Virus record (IMG/VR): IMGVR_UViG_3300030430_003832
Span: 1 to 42,161 of that record
DNA from: a virus
Direction: 5' to 3' (one strand)
DNA: 42,161 nucleotides
The notes under the pieces are model-generated. The model was not told where the DNA came from. It saw only the letters and a list, made by a program, of their open reading frames with translations, and made no database searches. Both the position numbers and the translations under genes were made by a program. Below, piece after piece: positions 17,190-23,715 of the stretch (position 1 is its first letter; each line of letters begins with the position of its first letter).

Positions 17190-18116
17190 ATGTCATATAA
17201 ATATTCAAAAGGCCCCACGGTACAGGGTGATATTGCCGCAAGGCCAGATGTACAGAGAGATACAAAGATAAATTTTGAAGAAGACTACATCGCACTGGAG
17301 GCATCAGGATCTGCTGTTCTTGTTGTTTCTGGGTCTAAAGTTGGTGTTGGTTTAACCAATCCTTCTCACAAGTTTGATGTAAACGGAGACATCAGAGTTA
17401 GAGGAAACGACATTCGAGACAACTCAGGAAACCCTGCGATCTCCTTTGACGGTTCGGCCAACACAACCATAGTCAACAACTTAACAGTCCAAAACTACAC
17501 GTTTCCTGCCTCTGATGGGAATGCAGACCAAGTGCTTCAAACAAACGGAAGCGGACAGCTTAGTTTTGTTGATGTCGATGGAGGCGGAGGAGGCGGTGGT
17601 GGCGGCTCCGGAGGAAAAGTGCTCCAAGTCATTCACACCGCATTTACCGCTTCAACCGAAATTAATGCTACAACGTTTGCTACTATTAGCGGCTTTGAGG
17701 CAACTATTACACCATCAGCAACTTCGTCAAAAATATTAATACACATACATGCAAATGTTGGTTTAGACGGAATAGGCACCGACCGGTATGGTGTAATCAA
17801 AGTGTTTAGAAGTGTTAGTGGTAATAGTAATTTTGTTATGGGAGGAAAAGGACCGCTAAGCGGACAACAGGATGACATGGTGTTTAACACGATCAGCACA
17901 GATCCAACCACTACACACGAAAGAAACTTAGTTTACTCAGCAACGGGTCTTGACTCACCCAACACAACAAATGCAATAACCTACCAAGTCAGAGCAAGAG
18001 TTAATGCTAACGGAACTCCTGTTATGGCTATAAACAGAACAACCGCCAATCCCGCTAATCTGTTTCACTCACCAGCGGCAAGCTCAATCACTTTAATGGA
18101 AATAGACGGGAGTTAA
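17190..18116 (+). CDS. Tail-fibre protein with polyglycine hinge
   Basis: This is a 308-residue protein. The N-terminal ~60 residues carry an attachment region and the fibre phrase KVGVGLTNPSHKFDVNGDIR, related to the VGIGT-P repeats of the giant fibre. A central linker (about 132-143) is nearly pure glycine. The C-terminal ~165 residues are a beta-sandwich-like domain beginning VLQVIHTAF and including ATITPSATSSKILIHIHANV, a design common in phage receptor-binding tips. The next gene is a tail-fibre assembly chaperone, supporting a fibre role. ACAGGAGATGAGCC precedes the ATG. Confidence 0.85.
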   Translation: MSYKYSKGPTVQGDIAARPDVQRDTKINFEEDYIALEASGSAVLVVSGSKVGVGLTNPSHKFDVNGDIRVRGNDIRDNSGNPAISFDGSANTTIVNNLTVQNYTFPASDGNADQVLQTNGSGQLSFVDVDGGGGGGGGGSGGKVLQVIHTAFTASTEINATTFATISGFEATITPSATSSKILIHIHANVGLDGIGTDRYGVIKVFRSVSGNSNFVMGGKGPLSGQQDDMVFNTISTDPTTTHERNLVYSATGLDSPNTTNAITYQVRARVNANGTPVMAINRTTANPANLFHSPAASSITLMEIDGS

Positions 18117-18119
18117 CAA

Positions 18120-18452
18120 ATGAGATATTTATCAAAAGCATTACTAGAACTAGCACCGGGTGAAGAATGGATAATTACCGATGGTAACATCACTTGGTTA
18201 ACTAGTGGATCAAAACCAACACAAGAACAAATCGACGCAAAGATAGCAGAGTTGTCCACTTCAGAACCTCTTAGAAGACTAAGACTTAGAAGAAATGAAA
18301 TCTTGGCAGAGTCAGATTGGAGGGTTATTAGAGCCACAGAAACAGGTGTTGCGATGTCAAATGAATGGAAAACATACCGACAGGCGCTCAGAGACATAAC
18401 ACAACACTATCAAAACCTTGATGACGTTGTTTGGCCAACAGAACCTTCCTAA
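18120..18452 (+). CDS. Tail-fibre assembly chaperone-like protein
   Basis: This is a 110-residue protein. The C-terminal half has the pattern of the phage tail assembly chaperone family (Phage_tail_APC type): RRLRLRRNEILAESDWRV, then NEWKTYRQALRDI, then a Pro-Trp-Pro-like end (VVWPTEP). The N-terminal half (LELAPGEEWIITDGNITWLT) is a small beta domain, often the part that contacts the fibre. Such proteins are needed for folding or trimerisation of the fibre tip and are encoded right after the fibre gene, as here (3-nt gap). Confidence 0.75.
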   Translation: MRYLSKALLELAPGEEWIITDGNITWLTSGSKPTQEQIDAKIAELSTSEPLRRLRLRRNEILAESDWRVIRATETGVAMSNEWKTYRQALRDITQHYQNLDDVVWPTEPS

Positions 18453-18482
18453 ATAATGGTATTGCCTTTTCTATCTATAATC

Positions 18483-18490
18483 ACTATTTA
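18483..18490 (+). promoter_or_regulatory. Putative late promoter motif ACTATTTA (scaffold)
   Basis: An exact ACTATTTA 32 nt before the scaffold ATG. The 17 bases from 18483 to 18499 are identical to those at 27529-27545 before the sheath gene. The motif also lies in an inverted repeat, ATCAC (18480-18484) and GTGAT (18493-18497), which is not conserved at the other copies. Confidence 0.6.
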
Positions 18491-18522
18491 TTGTGATAAA
18501 CTATTACTTAGGAGAGATATTA

Positions 18523-19614
18523 ATGTCATCTATGCTAGACCAAGCCATCGTCGATGCGCAAGCACTTCGAGAGGCCGCTCTCAAAAATGCAGAGCAAGCC
18601 GTTATTGATAAGTACGCACCAGAGATTAAAGCTGCTGTTGACTCATTGCTGGAAGGCGATGATAAAGAAGTCATCACTGAACAAGAAGCGCCCGCAATGG
18701 ATGCCTCCGCAGAATCAGGCTATGAAATACCCTTTGCGTCTGATCCCGGAGCAGGAGATGCCCCAGTTGAAATGAGCCTAGAATTTGAATTCAACCCAGA
18801 AGATTTTCATCTAGATCTCGAAGACCTTAAGGTTGCTGCTGAGAAACAGCCGGGTAAGCCTGAAGCGAAAGAAGGCACAGAAGAACTTGCCGGATCGCTA
18901 GGCTTAGAATCCCCAGATGAAGGTGGAGGAATGGAAGCAGAAGCCGGTGGTGACGAAGGTGGAGATCTTGACCTTGGTGCCTTAGAAGAATCTCTACAAG
19001 AAGATGATGACGAAGAATTACTAAATGAATTGATGGATCTTTTAGAAGAAGATAACATCGAAGAAGCTCTAAAGGTTGATACATCTCAACAGAAGCATGG
19101 ACACTTTGTAACAGACGCAGGTGCTAGAAAGTACGACGAGGAGTTGGAACTAGCAGGACAGCAGTCAACAGAGTACAGAGAGTACGCTGATGAGCTTGAA
19201 AAAGAAGTTGAAGATTTAAAAAATACTATCTTGTCATACCAATCAACACAAGATAAGCTTCACGGAACCATTGCTGATATGAAAGCAAAGATCGAAGAAG
19301 CACTTGTGATGAATGCAAGATTACTATATTCCAATAGGATATTAAGCGATGCCTCCTTGAATGAGCGACAAAAAACTAAAATTGTTGAAGCCATCGCACA
19401 GGCAGAGACCATAAAAGAAGCAAAGACAATTTGTGAGACTCTTAAAGAAACTATAGTGGGTACCGCTAAGAAGGGACCAAAATCACTTAGTGAGTCTGTT
19501 AATAGAAGGTCTAATCTATCTCACGTCCTGCCACGTAGAAAACAGCAAAAATTAAATGAGACTCTCGATTTTGCGAGTCGCATGAAAAAACTTGCTGGTA
19601 TAGACGATAACTAA
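18523..19614 (+). CDS. 22: Prohead scaffold protein (gp22-like)
   Basis: This is the main internal scaffold of the prohead, destroyed by the protease after assembly. At 363 residues it exceeds T4 gp22 (269). I chose the ATG at 18523 because it has TTAGGAGAGATATTA before it; a GTG at 18493 would lie in the promoter region. It begins with a helix (MSSMLDQAIVDAQALREAAL), then a long acidic Glu/Asp/Gly tract (about 45-185) including GGDEGGDLDLG, and a long coiled-coil (about 210-330), then a basic end. The placement directly before the major capsid gene and the acidic/helical make-up fit gp22. The acidic insert accounts for the extra length. Confidence 0.88.
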   Translation: MSSMLDQAIVDAQALREAALKNAEQAVIDKYAPEIKAAVDSLLEGDDKEVITEQEAPAMDASAESGYEIPFASDPGAGDAPVEMSLEFEFNPEDFHLDLEDLKVAAEKQPGKPEAKEGTEELAGSLGLESPDEGGGMEAEAGGDEGGDLDLGALEESLQEDDDEELLNELMDLLEEDNIEEALKVDTSQQKHGHFVTDAGARKYDEELELAGQQSTEYREYADELEKEVEDLKNTILSYQSTQDKLHGTIADMKAKIEEALVMNARLLYSNRILSDASLNERQKTKIVEAIAQAETIKEAKTICETLKETIVGTAKKGPKSLSESVNRRSNLSHVLPRRKQQKLNETLDFASRMKKLAGIDDN

Positions 19615-19617
19615 ATA
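19610..19617 (+). promoter_or_regulatory. Possible promoter variant ACTAAATA before capsid gene
   Basis: ACTAAATA overlaps the scaffold stop codon and lies 20 nt before the capsid ATG, in the position of the ACTATTTA copies elsewhere. It departs from ACTANTTA at one more base and resembles the CTAAATA late element described in T4-like cyanophages. AAGGAGG follows as a strong ribosome site. Confidence 0.35.
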
Positions 19618-19637
19618 CAATTAAGGAGGTATACAAA

Positions 19638-21455
19638 ATGTCTATTATACAAAAGTTATCAGAAGGTATCGTCAACCGCGACATGAAAGCGGAAGGTGCT
19701 GCACTTTTGAACAAGTGGGAGGCTACCGGTCTCCTTGAAGGTCTTGGAGACCAAAGAGAAAAGGCGACTATGGCTCGTCTCCTCGAAAACCAAGCAAAGG
19801 AGCTTCTTCGAGAATCTTCCAGCATGAGTGCTGGAGATGTTGAGGGTTTTGCTGCTGTTGCTTTCCCAATCGTTCGTCGAGTATTCGCCGGACTTATCGC
19901 AAATGATCTTGTAAGCGTTCAGCCCATGAGTCTTCCTTCTGGACTGATCTTCTTTCTTGACTTTGTTTACTCACCAAGCGTTGCTGGACAAGCAGACCAA
20001 ACTTCTCGCTTTGGTAACAATGTTGAGAAATCTATCTACGGCACAGATCAGGTTGCTTCTCAGGTAACTGGTGGTGTTGATATTGTAGGTGCTACCTATA
20101 AAGAAAACATCAGCGGTCTGAGACAACAAGTTGGTTATGCTTACTCCTCTCCAACTGGTTCTAACGATGGTGCGATCACACAAGCACACATCACAGTTAA
20201 CGCTGCTTTCTTGCTTAATGGAAGTGTCACAGAAGCAAACAAAAAGCTTATCCAATACGACCCAGATCTTCTGGCTAGTGAAGATTCAAGCTTGGGTGTT
20301 GTTGTTCTTGAGATTGACGAAGCAGAGATTGCCAATTCTACCGGTGTTTCTTCAATTGATTTTGAAAACCTTTCTGCTATTGAATTGAAAGATATGACCG
20401 CTATTGATGCTGTTGTTGATGCTCTTGGAGCAAACCCAGATCGTCATATTCGTCGTTTGACTGATCGTGTCGCTTCTTCTGCTTCAGGTACTGGAAACGC
20501 TGCTCTTCGTTTCGTTATTGTAAACGATGCTGCTGATGTTACAGCAGGTGATACAACAAAAACTGGTGGAACCGCGCTCGCTGCTGGGGCTGTTGTGTAT
20601 CCTCTGAAAGATGTGCTTACATCAACTGCTAACAAACTTGGAACTATTGATGGGTATAACTTTGCATTTGAAGGAACAGAAGCGATCCCAGAGATCGATA
20701 TCAAGGTAGACTCAATCGCTATCGTAGCACAAACCAAGAAGCTTAAGGCTAAGTGGACTCCTGAGTTGGGACAAGATCTCAACGCATACCACAACTTGGA
20801 TGCTGAGGTAGAATTGACTTCTATCCTTTCAGAGCAGATCGCTCTTGAGATTGATCGTGAAATCCTTGCTGATCTTGTAAATGGCGCAACTGCTGCGACT
20901 TATTACTGGTCTCGTTCGCCCGGACTCTTTGTCAATAAGGAAACTGGTGCTGAGCTTGGTGCAACTTCTGCTGCTCCTGACTTCACTGGAACTGTTTCTG
21001 AATGGTATGAGACTCTGATTGAAACCATTAATGATGTTTCTGCTCAAATCCACTTGAAGACACTTCGTGGTGGTGCTAATTACATCGTCTGCGGACCTGA
21101 AGTTGCTAACATCCTTGAGTTCACCAGCGGATTCCGTGCAAACGTAACTGCTGATGCTGATAAAGGTGACATCGGTGCTGTTAGGGTCGGTGCTCTTAGT
21201 CGTAAGTTCGACGTAATCGTTGATCCTTATTTCCCACGAAATGTAATTCTTGTTGGACGTAAGGGAGGTTCTTTCCTTGAGTCTGGTTATGTATATGCGC
21301 CTTATGTGCCTCTACAGACCACTCCGACAATCTTCGGTGTAGATGACTTCGTACCACGTAAGGGTGTGATGACTCGCTACGCTAAGAAAATGGTTCGTCC
21401 TGACATGTACGGACTGGTTATCTGTCGAGGACTTCTTGGTGAGTCTGGTTCCTAA
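19638..21455 (+). CDS. 23: Major capsid protein (gp23-like)
   Basis: This is a HK97-fold shell protein of 605 residues, longer than T4 gp23 (521). The N-terminal region (LLNKWEATGLLEG, then LLENQAKELLRESSS) matches the T4 pro-segment. ELLRE at about 55-59 is a candidate maturation site (L-x-E). Conserved parts include FPIVRRVFAGLIANDLVSVQ (about 76-95), PMSLPSG, KLKAKWTPELGQDLNAYHNL with EVELTSILSEQIALEIDREI, and the C-terminal YVPLQTTPTIFGVDDFVPRK. The extra length is mostly a loop-rich central section (about 130-350), probably surface insertion domains. The AAGGAGG site is among the strongest here. A strong terminator follows. Confidence 0.96.
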   Translation: MSIIQKLSEGIVNRDMKAEGAALLNKWEATGLLEGLGDQREKATMARLLENQAKELLRESSSMSAGDVEGFAAVAFPIVRRVFAGLIANDLVSVQPMSLPSGLIFFLDFVYSPSVAGQADQTSRFGNNVEKSIYGTDQVASQVTGGVDIVGATYKENISGLRQQVGYAYSSPTGSNDGAITQAHITVNAAFLLNGSVTEANKKLIQYDPDLLASEDSSLGVVVLEIDEAEIANSTGVSSIDFENLSAIELKDMTAIDAVVDALGANPDRHIRRLTDRVASSASGTGNAALRFVIVNDAADVTAGDTTKTGGTALAAGAVVYPLKDVLTSTANKLGTIDGYNFAFEGTEAIPEIDIKVDSIAIVAQTKKLKAKWTPELGQDLNAYHNLDAEVELTSILSEQIALEIDREILADLVNGATAATYYWSRSPGLFVNKETGAELGATSAAPDFTGTVSEWYETLIETINDVSAQIHLKTLRGGANYIVCGPEVANILEFTSGFRANVTADADKGDIGAVRVGALSRKFDVIVDPYFPRNVILVGRKGGSFLESGYVYAPYVPLQTTPTIFGVDDFVPRKGVMTRYAKKMVRPDMYGLVICRGLLGESGS

Positions 21456-21489
21456 TCCCTAGCGGTTTAGAATACAACCAATAAAATTG

Positions 21490-21517
21490 CCCTCAACCGC
21501 AAGGTTGGGGGTTTTTT
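21490..21517 (+). terminator. Intrinsic terminator after major capsid gene
   Basis: CCCTCAACC and GGTTGGGGG form a 9-bp stem (one G-T pair) closed by a GCAA tetraloop and followed by six T, a C and more T. It starts 34 nt after the capsid stop codon. Confidence 0.95.
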
Positions 21518-21529
21518 CTTTTTGGACAA

Positions 21530-21537
21530 ACTACTTA
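21530..21537 (+). promoter_or_regulatory. Putative late promoter variant ACTACTTA
   Basis: ACTACTTA begins 18 nt after the capsid terminator stem and 59 nt before the ATG at 21589. An identical octamer occurs at 22438 after the next terminator. Confidence 0.45.
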
Positions 21538-21588
21538 CTATGAAACGAACCCTATGGGTTCTCAACTTTTTATTAAGGAGATTATATT

Positions 21589-22041
21589 ATGTCAAGAGTT
21601 GCAAGATCTGCTCGTGTTGCGAGCCGACAAAGAATAGAAACTATTACAGCCTCTAAAACAATCGAGAAAGCAGAAACTGGTGAAACCTACCTCATCAATT
21701 ACAATACCGGAGCCGACTTAGTAATCACACTACCTGCTATGCAAGATGGTGCTTACTTTAAGTTTATTTTTATTGCAAAAACAACAGATGCCGATGCTCA
21801 TGTTGTAATTAATAGTAAAGACAACACTGAAGGTGATTTTGCCGGGTCAATTTTTGAGCAAGTAACTGGTGGATCAAACGCCAACTCTGCTGTTCAGTTA
21901 GCTGGATCACATGATATTCTAACTTTGAACGATCAAATTGATATCGGTTCATATGTTGAGTGCTATTCTGATGGTTCTAAATGGTATTGGACTGGTCATC
22001 TTTCTGTTAATGCTGTTGGAAAAGCGGTATTCTCAACTTAA
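21589..22041 (+). CDS. Possible capsid decoration or fibre-tip protein
   Basis: This 150-residue protein follows the major capsid gene and has a strong AAGGAG site. The first ~20 residues are Arg-rich (SRVARSARVASRQR). The rest is a single beta-rich domain with GETYLINYNTGADLVITLP, DGAYFKFIFIAK and an aromatic CYSDGSKWYWTGHL ending. The design loosely resembles the C-terminal tip domains at 14.3 and 15.4 kb. Its own promoter-like motif and terminator suggest it is made at a separate level, as outer-capsid decoration proteins often are. Decoration protein is therefore a guess from position and size. Confidence 0.8.
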   Translation: MSRVARSARVASRQRIETITASKTIEKAETGETYLINYNTGADLVITLPAMQDGAYFKFIFIAKTTDADAHVVINSKDNTEGDFAGSIFEQVTGGSNANSAVQLAGSHDILTLNDQIDIGSYVECYSDGSKWYWTGHLSVNAVGKAVFST

Positions 22042-22051
22042 TAGGTGACCT

Positions 22052-22372
22052 ATGGGACGTAAAGCAAAAAGAGCAAAAGCACTCGTACGACGCATGCGTA
22101 TTTCAGGACAAGAAATTGATCCTGAAATCGCACGTGCTTGTGGTGTTGAAAAGCAAAACCAAGAACTTATTGACGCTCGCTTAGCCAAAGAAGCAGAAGA
22201 GCGTCGACTTGCTGAAGAAGCGGAACGTAAAAAGCGTGAAGCAGAAGAAGCAAAAAAGAAAGCCGAGGCTGACGCTAAGAAAAAAGCAGAAGCTGCTCGA
22301 AAAAGAAAAGAAGCGGCTGCTAAGAAAAAAGCAGAAGCAGCCAAGGCTAAAAAAGAATCTCCTAAAGAATAG
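22052..22372 (+). CDS. Lys/Ala/Glu-rich helical protein
   Basis: This is a 106-residue protein. The first ~35 residues are basic and more varied (RKAKRAKALVRRMRISGQEI, then PEIARACGVEK). From about residue 37 to the end it is nearly all Lys, Ala, Glu and Arg with KKAEA-type repeats, predicting one long charged helix or coiled coil. It could bind DNA or an acidic partner such as the scaffold tract, or serve as a basic internal protein. AATAGGTGACC supplies the ribosome site, 10 nt after the upstream gene. The low-complexity section could expand or contract by repeat slippage. Confidence 0.8.
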   Translation: MGRKAKRAKALVRRMRISGQEIDPEIARACGVEKQNQELIDARLAKEAEERRLAEEAERKKREAEEAKKKAEADAKKKAEAARKRKEAAAKKKAEAAKAKKESPKE

Positions 22373-22397
22373 AAAAAAGCTAGGATCCTCCCGCTTT

Positions 22398-22425
22398 AAC
22401 CCTCGTCTATCATGTCGGGGGTTTT
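22398..22425 (+). terminator. Intrinsic terminator after Lys/Ala-rich gene
   Basis: AACCCTCG pairs with CGGGGGTT (one T-G pair) around a 10-nt loop, followed by a short TTTTC tail. It starts 26 nt after the stop codon. Confidence 0.82.
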
Positions 22426-22437
22426 CTATAAACAAAA

Positions 22438-22445
22438 ACTACTTA
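22438..22445 (+). promoter_or_regulatory. Putative late promoter variant ACTACTTA (neck genes)
   Basis: ACTACTTA begins 15 nt after the terminator stem and 30 nt before the gp13-like ATG. It repeats the terminator-promoter-gene module seen at 21.5 kb. Confidence 0.45.
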
Positions 22446-22467
22446 TTAAAGATTGGAGGATCTTTGA

Positions 22468-23712
22468 ATGGCATTACCAACTTTAACACCTGTATCTAAA
22501 ACTTCTGCAACTATATTGCCGAAGACAGGATCGACTGCCAATGTTGTAGCAGCACTACCGTTGGGAGTATACTCAGGATCGGCAGAGTTTATAACTGGGG
22601 CAGCTGCGCAAGTTGCATATACTTTTAAAAGACTAGGTGGCGATGTCTTAGATATTGAAATTACAGAACAAAACGTATATGCCAATTATGAAGATGCGGT
22701 TCTTACATACTCATACCACGTTAACATACATCAATCCAAAAACATCATGGGATCAGCACTTGGACAGGCCACTGCTTCATTTGATCACAAGGGTGAAATA
22801 ACCGACGGTGAAGGTCAGGCACTTAAGTATCCAAAGTTCTCTTTCGAAGCAGCCTTCAGAGTTGGAGATACGTTTTCCACAGAGGCAGGTGTTGGAGGAT
22901 CTACACCTATCTACAGTGCTTCATTTGATACCGTTGCTAACCAGCAGGACTATGATTTACAGTCAATTGTGAGCTCGTCTTCTGATGCTGGGGGTGTACT
23001 ATATGCTGGGAAAGTTGGCACAAAAAGAATTAAAATTAGGCAGGTTTATTACGTAAGTCCACAACAGATGTGGAGATTTTACGGATACTATGGTGGTCTA
23101 AATGTTGTTGGGGATTTTCACAACTATGGTCAATATGCTGATGAGTCGACTTTTCAAGTAATCCCCTCTTGGCACAACAAACTGCAAGCGACCGCTTATG
23201 AGGATCACTTATATACAAGAACATCACATTATTCATATGAAGTCATAGATAATAAGCTTAGACTCTATCCGATCCCAAGAAGTGTTTCACCAGAAAAGTT
23301 TTGGTTTAGATTTACCATAACTGGTGAAAATATATTTGATGACGAACACGACGAAGGAATCAGAGGTGTCAACAACATGAACACTTTACCTTTTCAAAAT
23401 ATTCCGTACGAGAACATAAACTCTATTGGTAAACAGTGGATTAGAAAATATTCTCTCGCACTTTCAAAAGAAACTCTTGGTCAGGTTAGGGGCAAGTTTG
23501 GTGGTAACATTCCAATTCCCGGAGAAAGTATTAGTTTGAACGCCTCGGATTTATTAGGACAAGCAAAAGATGAACAATCATCATTGATCGAAGAGCTGAC
23601 AAAGGTTTTAGATGAAATGACTTATCCTAAATTAATGACGCAAGATGCTGAGATGACTGAGAAAGCCAAGGACATATCTGCGGATGTTCCACTTAAAATA
23701 TTTGTAGGATAA
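22468..23712 (+). CDS. 13: Neck protein (gp13-like)
   Basis: This head-completion protein binds the portal after packaging and prepares the head for the tail. It has 414 residues against 309 in T4. The C-terminal part carries the family pattern: KQWIRKYSLALSKETLGQVR, then GKFGGNIPIPGESISLNASD, then LLGQAKDEQSSLIEELTKVL (about 322-385). Upstream, IKIRQVYYVSPQQMWRFYGY (about 189-208) and the IDNKLRLYPIP segment (about 258-268) also fit. The N-terminal ~160 residues exceed T4 and are beta-rich. TTGGAGGATC is the ribosome site. gp14- and gp15-like genes follow after one unknown gene. Confidence 0.8.
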   Translation: MALPTLTPVSKTSATILPKTGSTANVVAALPLGVYSGSAEFITGAAAQVAYTFKRLGGDVLDIEITEQNVYANYEDAVLTYSYHVNIHQSKNIMGSALGQATASFDHKGEITDGEGQALKYPKFSFEAAFRVGDTFSTEAGVGGSTPIYSASFDTVANQQDYDLQSIVSSSSDAGGVLYAGKVGTKRIKIRQVYYVSPQQMWRFYGYYGGLNVVGDFHNYGQYADESTFQVIPSWHNKLQATAYEDHLYTRTSHYSYEVIDNKLRLYPIPRSVSPEKFWFRFTITGENIFDDEHDEGIRGVNNMNTLPFQNIPYENINSIGKQWIRKYSLALSKETLGQVRGKFGGNIPIPGESISLNASDLLGQAKDEQSSLIEELTKVLDEMTYPKLMTQDAEMTEKAKDISADVPLKIFVG

Positions 23713-23715
23713 AAA

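Noticed and set aside
18493-18522. GTG start for the scaffold gene
   Set aside because: It sits within the promoter-like region without a ribosome site; the ATG at 18523 has GGAGAG at correct spacing.
22033-22435. Minus-strand open frames opposite the Lys/Ala-rich gene (Phe/Ser/Ala-rich)
   Set aside because: They are reverse-strand images of Lys/Glu/Ala codons; no start signals, and they run against every gene in the window.
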